From contig JAEWKH010000130.1 of NCBI GenBank assembly GCA_023386155.1, positions 1 through 21,502 of the forward strand: a stretch of 21,502 nucleotides of DNA, given 5' to 3'. How positions within the stretch are numbered: position 1 is the stretch's first letter; every line of letters begins with the position of its first letter. The notes under the pieces are model-generated. The model saw only the letters and a list, made by a program, of their open reading frames with translations, made no database searches and was not told the origin of the DNA. This document shows, piece by piece, positions 15,036 through 21,502 of this stretch. Origin of the DNA: Pseudomonadota bacterium (GTDB taxonomy: Bacteria; Pseudomonadota; Alphaproteobacteria; Rhizobiales; Beijerinckiaceae). The translations under genes and the position numbers were made by a program.

Positions 15036-15065
15036 CGATGTGTTATGTTTTGACATAGCGCATCG
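15036..15065. promoter_or_regulatory. symmetric inverted repeat between peptidase and kinase genes
   Basis: CGATG-TGT-TATG-TTTTGA-CATA-GCG-CATCG: two nested arm pairs with an even 3x3 internal loop. It lies just after the S9 peptidase stop and about 60 bases before the kinase start, so it may be an operator for the kinase gene or a weak terminator for the peptidase gene. Confidence 0.4.
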
Positions 15066-15067
15066 AT

Positions 15068-17179
15068 TCAGTTCTGGAACCCTTCTGCGCACCGGATGGC
15101 AAAAGTATAGGCGAGGGCCACTTCCTCGAGCCGGTCGAAGCGGCCGGCCGCGCCGGCATGTCCGGCCTCCATGTTGAGCCTGAGCACGACCGGCCCCCCG
15201 CCGGTCATGGTGGCCCGAAGCCGCGCCACCCATTTCGCCGGCTCCCAATAGGTGACCCGCGGGTCGGTGAGCCCGGCAAGCGCCAGGATCGCCGGATAGG
15301 CCTGGGGCTTCACGTTGTCGTAAGGCGAGTAGGACAGAATCGTGCGGAAGGCCGCCTCCTCGGCGGCCGGGTTGCCCCATTCCGGCCATTCCGGCGGGGT
15401 GAGCGGCAGTTCGCTGTCGAGCATGGTGTTGAGCACGTCGACGAAGGGAACCTCGGCGATGATCCCCGCGAACAGGTCCGGGGCCAGGTTGGCCACCGCG
15501 CCCATGAGCATGCCGCCCGCGCTGCCGCCATGGGCGACGATGCGGCCGCGGGAGGTGTAGTTGGCCGCGGCGAGGGCCTCGCCGCAGGCGATGAAGTCCG
15601 TGAACGTGTTCGTCTTCTTCTCGCGCTTGCCGTCCGTGTACCAGCGCCAGCCCTTCTCCGTGCCGCCGCGGACATGCGCGATGGCATAGACGAAGCCCCT
15701 GTCCACGAGGGACAGGATGCCGGTGCGGAAGCTCGCGGGCATGGACATGCCGTAGGAGCCGTATCCGTAGAGCAGGCACGGGGCGGAGCCGTCGAGCGCA
15801 ACCTCGCGCCGGTGCACGAGCGAGATGGGGACCTGCTCGCCGTCGGGCGCCGTAGCGAAGAGCCGTCGGGTGACGTAATCGGCCGGGTTGTGGCCGCTCG
15901 GCACCTCCTGACGCTTGCGAAGCGTGCGCTCTCCCGTGCGCAGGTCGTAATCGATCACCTCGCTCGGCGTCGTCATCGACGAGTAATGGTAGCGGATGAC
16001 GTCCGTGTCGAACTCGTAGCCGGCCGAGAAGCCCAGCGAATAGGCTTCCTCCTCGAAGGCGATGCTGTCCTCGCGGCCCGTTGCGAATTCCCGCAGCACG
16101 ATGCGCGGATTGGCATTCTCCCGCTCGAGCCGCACGAGGTAGCGGGCGAGCGCGACCACGGACAGGATCATCGTGCCGGGTCGATAGGGCACGAGATCCT
16201 TCCAGTGGGCCCGTCCCGGGGCCGCGACGGGAGCCGTGACGATCTTGAAGTCCTCGGAACCGTCAGCGTTGGTCAGGATGATCAGGCTGTCGCCGTGATG
16301 CTCCACGTCGTATTTCAACTGCGGCGTACGCGGCTCGACGAGCCGTGGAGCCGCCGCCGCGTCCGCCCGGTCGAGCAGCCAGATCTCCGAGGTTTCGTGG
16401 TCGCTCGCCTCGATGAGGACGAAGGCCTCCGATTGCGTGACGCCGAGCTTCACGAAGAAGCCGGGGTCCTTTTCCTCGTAGATCACCCGGTCCTGCTCGG
16501 GGTCGGAGCCCAGGAGATGACGCTTGACGCGCACGGGGCGGTGGTTCTCGTCGAGCTCGACATAGTAGAAGCCGGACGAATCGCTGAGCCACACGGCGCC
16601 TCCGGAGGTTTGGGGAACCTCGTCCGGCAGGTCGGTCCCGCTCTCGAGATCCCGCACGCGGATCGTGAAGTATTCCGAGCCCTTGAGATCCGAGCCCCAG
16701 GCCATGAGGCGGTGGTCGGGGGAATGGTCCGCTCCGCCGAGATCGAAGAAGGGGTGTCCTTCCGCTTCCCTGTCGCCGTCCAGCATGATCGTCTCGGGGC
16801 CGCCCTCGCGGGGCTGCCTGCAGACCAGGGGATGCTGCCCGCCCTCGCGGTAGCGGGTGAAGTAGGCGAAGGGCCCGTGCGGCTCCGGAACGGTGGAATC
16901 GTCCTCCTTGATGCGCCCGCGCATTTCGGCCACGAGGCGGGCCTGGAAATCCTCGGTTCCGGCAAATGCTGCCGCAGCGTAAGCGTTCTCCTGCTCCAGG
17001 GCGGAACGGATGGAGGCGTCGAGGGTCGATGGATCCTTGAGCACCTCCTTCCAGTTTTCCGCCTTCAGCCACGCATAATCGTCCTGGATCTGAACGCCAT
17101 GGACCTGGAAGATGTGCGATCTGGCGGGAATCGACGGGGCAGCCGGCAGGGGATGAGAGGGGAGGCGCTCAATTTTCAT
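15068..17179 (-). CDS. ptrB: S9 family serine peptidase (oligopeptidase B-like)
   Basis: A 703-residue prolyl-oligopeptidase-family enzyme, normal in length for oligopeptidase B, which cuts short peptides after basic residues. The N-terminal ~410 residues should form the beta-propeller; the C-terminal part is the alpha/beta-hydrolase. The triad is seen: S553 in GGSAGGMLMG, D639 in GLTDPRVTYWEPAKW and H674 in EAGHAGAAGR. The conserved AIAHVRGGTEKGWRWY segment is characteristic. There is no signal peptide, so it is probably cytoplasmic. The ATG at 17179 agrees with the family N-terminus (HPFP-like PLPAAPSIPARS). The kinase gene follows after 90 bases on the same strand. A 702-codon antisense open frame covers it but is a codon-bias artefact. 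Confidence 0.93.
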   Translation of the reverse strand: MKIERLPSHPLPAAPSIPARSHIFQVHGVQIQDDYAWLKAENWKEVLKDPSTLDASIRSALEQENAYAAAAFAGTEDFQARLVAEMRGRIKEDDSTVPEPHGPFAYFTRYREGGQHPLVCRQPREGGPETIMLDGDREAEGHPFFDLGGADHSPDHRLMAWGSDLKGSEYFTIRVRDLESGTDLPDEVPQTSGGAVWLSDSSGFYYVELDENHRPVRVKRHLLGSDPEQDRVIYEEKDPGFFVKLGVTQSEAFVLIEASDHETSEIWLLDRADAAAAPRLVEPRTPQLKYDVEHHGDSLIILTNADGSEDFKIVTAPVAAPGRAHWKDLVPYRPGTMILSVVALARYLVRLERENANPRIVLREFATGREDSIAFEEEAYSLGFSAGYEFDTDVIRYHYSSMTTPSEVIDYDLRTGERTLRKRQEVPSGHNPADYVTRRLFATAPDGEQVPISLVHRREVALDGSAPCLLYGYGSYGMSMPASFRTGILSLVDRGFVYAIAHVRGGTEKGWRWYTDGKREKKTNTFTDFIACGEALAAANYTSRGRIVAHGGSAGGMLMGAVANLAPDLFAGIIAEVPFVDVLNTMLDSELPLTPPEWPEWGNPAAEEAAFRTILSYSPYDNVKPQAYPAILALAGLTDPRVTYWEPAKWVARLRATMTGGGPVVLRLNMEAGHAGAAGRFDRLEEVALAYTFAIRCAEGFQN

Positions 17180-17601
17180 GAATTTGTCCGGTTAAACCAT
17201 CGAAGGCGGGATTATGCACAGATAACCGTGATTCCCCACGGCAGGTCCAATTCGGGCTTGAAGTGAGCCCAAACGCCCCGAATAAAAGCCTTTTTAGTTA
17301 CTTCTTCGGGTCGGCATGATGAATTTTATGTGATGAAAGCCTTAACCTATGGATGGAGGCATTAACAGATCAACGCAGGTATATTGCACAGTGATAGTTG
17401 ATGCGAAGTTTTCCAAAGTTTTCCTTTCGAACATCTTGCAATGTGGCTAAATTTGACATACTTGGACGAGCGAGCACGATTTATGTGCAAGTACGGTGCG
17501 GCTCAAGCAAGAAGCAAGCAACGCTTCAGACGAGAATGCTCAACGTTAGGCTGAAAAGCTTTTCTGAGACATTTCGAGGGCCGGAAAGGAAGAAAATCAA
17601 A
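17180..17601. other. AT-richer divergent intergenic region, S9 peptidase / mucR
   Basis: 422 bp between divergent genes, clearly richer in A+T than the coding sequence around it, especially 17280-17470. MucR-family proteins are known to bind AT-rich sites with T-A steps, often at their own promoter, so autoregulatory sites are plausible here. The frame of mucR is open back to 17398, but that part does not resemble the family and lacks a ribosome site. A TTGACA at about 17454 could be a -35, but no good -10 follows at normal spacing. Confidence 0.45.
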
Positions 17602-18036
17602 ATGAGCGACAACATCGCTGCTTCGAACTACATTGAGTTGGCTGCTGATATCGTTTCTGCTTACGTCAGCAATAATTCTGTTCCTTCGGGCGACCTGCCG
17701 ACGCTGATCAACGACGTCCATTCGGCTCTTCTGCGTGTCGGGGGCGGCACCGTGGAAGCGCCTGTCGAGGCTCCGAAGCCGGCCATCCCGGTGAAGAAGT
17801 CCGTCACGCCGGATTACATCGTCTGCCTCGAGGACGGGAAGAAGTTCAAGTCGCTGAAGCGCCATCTGCGCACGCAGTACAACATGACTCCCGAGCAGTA
17901 TCGCGAGAAGTGGGCCCTGCCCGTCGATTACCCGATGGTGGCTCCCAACTACGCCAAGGCTCGCTCGGAGCTCGCCAAGGAAATGGGCCTCGGCCAGCAG
18001 CGCCGGAAGCGCCGTTCCTCGCGCAGCAGCAGCTAA
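17602..18036 (+). CDS. mucR: Ros/MucR-family transcriptional regulator, zinc-ligand variant
   Basis: A 144-residue DNA-binding regulator of the Ros/MucR family, a global and nucleoid-associated type regulator of surface, symbiosis and cell-cycle genes in Hyphomicrobiales. The N-terminal helical oligomerisation region (about 8-46) is followed by a linker and the zinc-finger-like DNA-binding region (about 70-130). Of the four Ros zinc ligands (C-x2-C, H-x3-H), only C75 and H88 are kept: the second cysteine is D78 and the last histidine is Q92 (VCLEDGKKFKSLKRHLRTQY). Zinc-lacking members with such changes are known in Mesorhizobium loti. The C-terminal tail is very basic (QRRKRRSSRSSS). The ATG at 17602 fits the family N-terminus, with AAAGGA upstream. 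A clear terminator follows. Confidence 0.95.
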   Translation: MSDNIAASNYIELAADIVSAYVSNNSVPSGDLPTLINDVHSALLRVGGGTVEAPVEAPKPAIPVKKSVTPDYIVCLEDGKKFKSLKRHLRTQYNMTPEQYREKWALPVDYPMVAPNYAKARSELAKEMGLGQQRRKRRSSRSSS

Positions 18037-18057
18037 AATCGGCCCTCCGCGCCGACG

Positions 18058-19077
18058 TCAGCCGCCCCAAGGGGCGGCTTTTTGCTTTTTTGGGCCTGTC
18101 ATCGTGGCGGTCCCATTCGCTCCGGGCGCGAACCGGTTGCGGTAGGCCGCGGGGCTGGTGCCGAGCCGCGTCCGGAAATGGTGGCGCAGGGTGGCCGCGG
18201 AGCCGAACCCGGTGGCATCGGCAATGTTCTCGATGGAATGGCCCGTGGTCTCCAACAACTCCCGGGCGCGGGCCATGCGTTCCGCGAGCAGCCATTCCCC
18301 GGGCGGCAGGCCGGTCGCGGCCTTGAATCGGCGCAGGAACGTGCGCACGCTCATCCCGGCTTCCGCGGCGAGCTGCGCGACCGGCTGCTCCTCGCCGAGG
18401 CGCGCCCGCATGCGGTCGAACAGGGGCGCGAACCGCAGCCCCTCGCGGGCCGGCGGCACCGGCCGCTCGATGAACTGGGCCTGCCCGCCCTCGCGATGGG
18501 GCGGCACCACGAGGCGGCGGGCGAGGCGGTTGGCGATGTCGGGGCCGAAATCGGTGCGGACCACATGCAGGCAGAGATCGATGCCCGCCGCGCTGCCGGC
18601 GGAGGTGAGCACCCGGCCCTCGTCCACGTAGAGGACGTCCGGCACGACCTCGATATCCGGATAGGCCTGCGAGAGCTGCTCGGCATAATGCCAGTGCGTG
18701 GTGGCCCGCCGGCCCGACAGCAGTCCGGTCGCGGCAAGCGCGAAGACGCCGGAGCAGATGGACATCAGGCGCGCGCCCCGCGCATGCGCTCGTTGCAGGG
18801 CGTCGATCAGCCCCGGAGGAACCGGCTCCCTGAAGGCCCCGCGCCAGCCCGGGATCACGATCGTGTCGGCCTCGTCCAGCAGCTCGAGCCCGCCATCCGC
18901 CACGATCTGGAATCCGCCCACGGCCCGCAGGGGTCCCGGCTCGACGGCGCAGACCGCGAAGCGGTACCAGTCCGGCCCCATCTCGGGCCGGGGCAGCCCG
19001 AAGACCTCGACGGCGATGCCGAACTCGAACGTGCTCAGACGGTCATAGGCGAGGGCGACGACGAGGTGGTTTGGCAT
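18058..19077 (-). CDS. ftrA: GlxA/FtrA-type transcriptional regulator (DJ-1/PfpI + AraC)
   Basis: A 339-residue regulator with an N-terminal DJ-1/PfpI-like domain (about 1-185) and a C-terminal AraC-type double helix-turn-helix (about 225-320; MSVRTFLRRFKAATGLPPGE and the following IADATGFGSAATLRHHFR). The nucleophile-elbow cysteine C108 is kept (MSICSGVFALAATG), although most GlxA-type regulators are not enzymes. Start chosen at the ATG at 19077, the family N-terminus (MPNHLVVALAYDRLSTFE). The ribosome site is poor, and the frame stays open upstream only antisense to the rhodanese. It is divergent from a rhodanese gene by 90 bases, a pairing I believe is common for FtrA-like regulators, so it may control that gene. 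Its last six codons are written in the mucR terminator stem. Confidence 0.92.
   Translation of the reverse strand: MPNHLVVALAYDRLSTFEFGIAVEVFGLPRPEMGPDWYRFAVCAVEPGPLRAVGGFQIVADGGLELLDEADTIVIPGWRGAFREPVPPGLIDALQRAHARGARLMSICSGVFALAATGLLSGRRATTHWHYAEQLSQAYPDIEVVPDVLYVDEGRVLTSAGSAAGIDLCLHVVRTDFGPDIANRLARRLVVPPHREGGQAQFIERPVPPAREGLRFAPLFDRMRARLGEEQPVAQLAAEAGMSVRTFLRRFKAATGLPPGEWLLAERMARARELLETTGHSIENIADATGFGSAATLRHHFRTRLGTSPAAYRNRFAPGANGTATMTGPKKQKAAPWGG
18060..18093 (+). terminator. Rho-independent terminator of mucR
   Basis: Stem AGCCGCCCC / GGGGCGGCT with an AA loop (18060-18079), followed by TTTTTGC and a run of T to 18093; 23 bases after the mucR stop. It lies within the last codons of the convergent FtrA-like gene, whose stop (18058-18060) touches the stem. 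Confidence 0.92.
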
Positions 19078-19167
19078 GATGTTTACGTCTGTTGGCAGAA
19101 GCGCCACTTTCCACCATGACGCGTTCACGGAAATCTGGCGACGGCTTTTCCACAAGGAGGTTGTCCC

Positions 19168-19602
19168 ATGCCAACGAGTTCCGTCGCCGCGATCCCGGCG
19201 GCCGCTCCGTCCAAGGCTGCTGAGCATTTCGCAGGCCGCCTGTCGCTCGAAACCGACTGCGCCGACGTGCACGAAGCCCTGTCGGGCGGGAATGTCGATT
19301 TCGTCCTTCTCGATGCCCGCGGTCCGGGGGCCTATGCGCGCGGCCATGTGCCGGGCGCGATCAGTCTTCCGCATCGGGAGATCACGGCGGAGCGCATGGC
19401 CGCCTGGCCCGCGAGCACGCTGTTCGTGGTCTATTGCGCGGGCCCGCATTGCAACGGCGCCGACCGTGCGGCGCTGAGGCTGGCGCAGCTCGGGCGCCCG
19501 GTCAAGCTGATGCTCGGCGGCATGACCGGCTGGGCCGACGAAGGCTTTCCCTTCGCCCAGGGTTCCGCGCCGGGGGCTCTGGCGGCAGCGTCCGCGGCCT
19601 AG
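19168..19602 (+). CDS. single-domain rhodanese-like sulfurtransferase
   Basis: A 144-residue protein with one rhodanese domain (about 25-132), probably a cytoplasmic sulfurtransferase. The substrate aspartate/arginine motif LLDARGPGAYARGHVPGAI is present, as is a redox or active-site loop with C90 and C95 (VVYCAGPHCNGADRAALRL), and the closing GGMTGWADEGFPF. Having two cysteines in the loop instead of the classic C-x4-R is a known variant. A near-perfect ribosome site, AAGGAGG, lies 7 bases before the ATG at 19168, suggesting strong translation. It is divergent from the FtrA-like regulator. Its TAG stop overlaps the first bases of a palindromic repeat cluster. Confidence 0.93.
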   Translation: MPTSSVAAIPAAAPSKAAEHFAGRLSLETDCADVHEALSGGNVDFVLLDARGPGAYARGHVPGAISLPHREITAERMAAWPASTLFVVYCAGPHCNGADRAALRLAQLGRPVKLMLGGMTGWADEGFPFAQGSAPGALAAASAA

Positions 19603-19822
19603 CGCATCGTGCGGACCTCCGGGTCCGCTCCGGACGATGCTCTCATTCAAGAGAGAAAGCATCGGATCGGGTCCCAAAAGTGCGAACCTACTTTTGGGTC
19701 CGACGCTCTAGCGTCGGATCCAAAAGCGGACTTGGCATTTCGGGCTTGAAGCCGATGCCTCTTCCGGAGGCTGGCGCATGGTTCTTCGCGAAAGGCCGGA
19801 TCCGCTTCCCCGCACGATGCGC
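19602..19822. repeat. palindromic intergenic repeats, copy D (four-unit mosaic)
   Basis: Four units in a row: 19602-19640 (GCGCATCGTGCGGACC to GGACGATGC), 19659-19706 (GCATCGGATCGGGTCCCAAA to GGGTCCGACGC), 19711-19758 (GCGTCGGATCCAAAAGCGGA to GCCGATGC) and 19774-19822 (GCGCATGGTTCTTCG to GCACGATGCGC). They alternate between the two unit types seen singly at copies B and C. They fill most of the 411-bp gap before the DUF6456 gene and begin at the rhodanese stop. Confidence 0.82.
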
Positions 19823-19936
19823 CAATGGGTGCGCGATCCTCCGCCGGCCAGGGCGGAGGATCATTGCGGCGGTAATGCGGGCGAGGCGCCCACCCGCCGA
19901 CTTATCCTCACTCTTATCAACAGATTTGAATCATCG

Positions 19937-19966
19937 TTGACAACTAGGAATATGCCCCCACTATCA
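19937..19966 (+). promoter_or_regulatory. candidate sigma-70 promoter of DUF6456 gene
   Basis: TTGACA at 19937-19942, then 18 bases, then CTATCA at 19961-19966 (or ACTATC with a 17-base spacer). The -35 is perfect; the -10 is fair for an alphaproteobacterium. About 48 bases before the ATG at 20014. Two DnaA-box-like 9-mers, TTATCCTCA (19902-19910) and TTATCAACA (19914-19922), lie just upstream. Confidence 0.5.
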
Positions 19967-20013
19967 AGGGTGGAAGGGGGACCCCTTCCTTAATTTATTT
20001 ATGGGAACAAAAC

Positions 20014-20982
20014 ATGAACATTAAGGACGGCGATGCGGGTCATCAAAGTATTGCCGCACCAGGTATTTCAGGCCGGAAGGCGACACGGTCCAAGGGGCTT
20101 GCGCGACCGGAACGCGGCAGGCCGGGAGTGAAGACCGGCCCCACCGGGACCGATTCCCTGCCCAGGGAGGCGCGGCGGCTCCTGACGGCGCTCGGCCAGC
20201 CGGAGAGCTGGGCCATGGTCGACCCGACGGACCCGGCGAGCGTGCTTGTCCACAGGCGCCGGTCGGGGATTTCGGTCGGGGCAGGGCGCTTCGCCACCGC
20301 GGCGGCGGAGGCCCTCGTGCGCCAGGATCTCGCCTGCTGGGAACGGGCCGCGTCCGGACGCAAGGCCCTGTCCCTGACGGATGTCGGAAAGGCCCATCTG
20401 CGCCGCGCTTCGGCGCCGGAGGCCGACACGGCCTTCTTCGGCCAGCACAGGGAGACCGATCTCGCCGATGTGGAGACGGAGACCGGACCGGCGCGGGTGC
20501 GCGTCGATGCGGAGGAGAGCCCGCTCGACTGGCTGCGCCGGCGCAAGGGGCGGACCGGCGAGCCGATGATCGACGAGGCGTCGTACCAGGCGGGCGAGCG
20601 CTTGAGGACGGACATCATGCTCGCCGGGCTCCTGCCCGGCGTGACGGCGCGCTGGGACGGCATGCCGAGGAGCGGCGGCCCGGCCGCGCCCGGCGAGGCC
20701 ACGGACCGGATGGTCGCCGCCCGCCAGCGGCTGCGGAACGCCTTCGACGCCATCGGGAGCGATTTCAGCGACCTTCTCCTCGATCTCTGCGGCTTCCTGA
20801 AGGGCCTGGAGCAGATCGAGCGGGAGCGGCAATGGCCGCCGCGCTCGGGAAAGGTCGTGGTGCGGCTCGCCCTGGCGCGGCTCGCGGAGCATTACGGGAT
20901 CGAGGCCGCCGCCCGCGGCCCCGCCGCCTCCCGCGGCATCCGCGCCTGGCAGGCCGTAGTGATCGAGGGCGGCCGGGTCTGA
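20014..20982 (+). CDS. DUF6456 domain protein
   Basis: A 322-residue protein carrying DUF6456, a domain I associate with Hyphomicrobiales; function unknown. After a basic, disordered start (about 1-48) comes a region resembling a winged-helix reader (about 50-130). The DUF6456 domain itself spans about 165-310, with the typical ESPLDWLRRRKGRTGEPMID motif, the following AGERLRTDIMLAG, the DLLLDLCGFLKGLEQIERE helix and VRLALARLAEHYG. It could be a DNA-binding regulator, inferred from the helical domain and basic N-terminus. The ATG at 20014 is preceded by a weak GGGAAC and by a promoter-like pair. It stands alone between two repeat-rich gaps. Confidence 0.85.
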   Translation: MNIKDGDAGHQSIAAPGISGRKATRSKGLARPERGRPGVKTGPTGTDSLPREARRLLTALGQPESWAMVDPTDPASVLVHRRRSGISVGAGRFATAAAEALVRQDLACWERAASGRKALSLTDVGKAHLRRASAPEADTAFFGQHRETDLADVETETGPARVRVDAEESPLDWLRRRKGRTGEPMIDEASYQAGERLRTDIMLAGLLPGVTARWDGMPRSGGPAAPGEATDRMVAARQRLRNAFDAIGSDFSDLLLDLCGFLKGLEQIERERQWPPRSGKVVVRLALARLAEHYGIEAAARGPAASRGIRAWQAVVIEGGRV

Positions 20983-21022
20983 GGGCGTTCGCCGTCGTCC
21001 CCCACCACCGTCGGGGCCGTCC

Positions 21023-21050
21023 CCGGCCCTGATGCGGGGATCAGGGCCGG
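21023..21050. terminator. perfect hairpin after DUF6456 gene
   Basis: CCGGCCCTGAT / ATCAGGGCCGG, an 11-bp perfect stem with a GCGGGG loop, 41 bases after the stop. No T-run follows, so it may be a weak terminator or simply a palindromic repeat. Confidence 0.5.
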
Positions 21051-21077
21051 CTGTCCGCTCGGATGGGGCGCACCGCC

Positions 21078-21118
21078 ACTCCCTCTCCCGGGCGGGAGAG
21101 GGCCGGGGTGAGGGCAGG
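21078..21118. repeat. widespread palindromic intergenic repeat (CCCTCTCCCGGGCGGGAGAG type)
   Basis: A self-complementary core, CTCTCCCGGGCGGGAGAG, followed by GGCCGGGGTGAGGGC. This is a very common intergenic element in many proteobacterial genomes; recognised from memory. No function known. Confidence 0.6.
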
Positions 21119-21219
21119 CTGGTGCCGGAGAGGATGGTGTCCGTTCCGCCCCGCAGGTCTCATCTGAGAGTCCGGCTCATCCTTCGCTTCAAGGCGCAGG
21201 CGTTGTTTCCCTCCTCACT

Positions 21220-21479
21220 CATCTCAGGCCTGCCTGAGAGGGGCATCCTCTTGCGCAAGTCGGGAACACCCGACCCGGATCCCGGGTGTTCCCGAGATCC
21301 GTTCTTGTTGCGCAAGTCGGGAACACCCGACTTGCGATGGGGAGGGATTAAGGGTGGGGGTGTCGGCGCCACACGCGGATAGGCTATCGCCCACACCCCC
21401 ACCTCCAACTCCTCCCCATCGCAAGTTGGGTGTTCCCGACTTCCGCTAGAGGATGCCCATCTCAGGCAAGCCTGAGATG
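21220..21479. repeat. long imperfect inverted repeat with TCGGGAACACCC cores
   Basis: The inner arms, 21310-21363 and 21393-21446, are complementary at 47 of 54 positions without gaps, around a 29-base loop. The outer arms, 21220-21250 and 21449-21479, also pair closely and each contains its own small palindrome (CTCAGGC..GCCTGAG). Between the left outer and inner arms lies an extra ~57 bp: a 24-bp direct repeat (21251-21274 and 21308-21331) with an inverted core at 21283-21295. The core TCGGGAACACCC thus occurs four times in alternating orientation. No protein-coding sense. It could be a folded RNA, a non-autonomous mobile element or a recombination site. The rest of 20983-21502 holds only the two other hairpins listed. 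Confidence 0.85.
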
Positions 21480-21502
21480 GGTGGGGAGGAGGGCCGTTAC
21501 CG

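Noticed and set aside
15158..17266. 702-codon open frame antisense to the S9 peptidase gene
   Set aside because: It runs opposite a gene with a full catalytic triad and family motifs. Its product is Arg/Gly/His/Val-rich low-complexity shadow typical of high-GC codon bias, with no recognisable domain.
17398..17601. N-terminal extension of mucR
   Set aside because: The added residues do not resemble the family and have no ribosome site; the start at 17602 matches the known MucR length.
18058..19677. 539-codon extended version of the FtrA-like regulator
   Set aside because: The extension runs antisense to the rhodanese gene and lacks family similarity; the start at 19077 gives the normal length.
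21251..21441. Possible CRISPR array from the repeated TCGGGAACACCC core
   Set aside because: Copies alternate in orientation and have irregular spacing, and no cas genes are near; the pattern is a nested inverted repeat.

Overview
The window is a high-GC chromosomal segment that looks like a Hyphomicrobiales (Rhizobiales) alphaproteobacterium, probably close to Microvirga or Methylobacterium. The evidence is a Ros/MucR regulator, an HWE-family histidine kinase, a DUF6456 protein, a DUF1194 protein and a mosaic of palindromic intergenic repeats typical of that order. The genus is inferred from gene content; no database was consulted. I see no phage, IS element, CRISPR array, rRNA or tRNA.

Layout. 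1-1342 (-) is most of a methyl-accepting chemotaxis protein, cut by the window edge. 1717-3686 (+) holds a secreted DUF1194/vWA-like protein and a class III nucleotide cyclase. 3730-5527 (-) is an ECF sigma factor module: a small secreted TTHB210/DUF5602-like protein, a Tat-exported cupredoxin and the sigma factor. 5624-8142 (-) is a GT2 polyprenyl-phosphate glycosyltransferase plus a MurJ flippase, divergent from a ChbG/HpnK-like deacetylase (8239-9090 +). 9096-10801 (-) holds DUF2938, an LprI-like small secreted protein and Fe/Mn superoxide dismutase. 11089-12039 (+) is an acidic membrane-anchored protein. 12032-17179 (-) holds an isochorismatase-family hydrolase, the HWE kinase and an S9 (oligopeptidase B-like) peptidase. 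17602-18036 (+) is MucR, convergent with a GlxA/FtrA-type regulator (18058-19077 -), which is divergent from a rhodanese (19168-19602 +). 20014-20982 (+) is the DUF6456 protein. The last 520 bases are repeat-rich and non-coding.

How it works together. The most interesting unit is the ECF module. Two matching promoter-like motifs, GGGAACCTT-N14-ATC(C/T)AA, sit with identical spacing before the secreted-protein/cupredoxin pair and again before the sigma gene. This suggests an autoregulated envelope or copper/redox stress regulon with no recognisable anti-sigma factor in the window. The GT2, MurJ and deacetylase genes suggest work on polyprenyl-linked sugars and peptidoglycan precursors at the membrane.

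Non-coding structure is unusually rich. A palindromic repeat family occurs at four loci. One copy supplies the last 12 codons of the cyclase, and others make up most of the leaders of the sigma factor and superoxide dismutase genes. A 26-bp direct repeat containing a hairpin brackets the lower-GC LprI-like gene. A long imperfect inverted repeat (21220-21479) carries several copies of a TCGGGAACACCC core.
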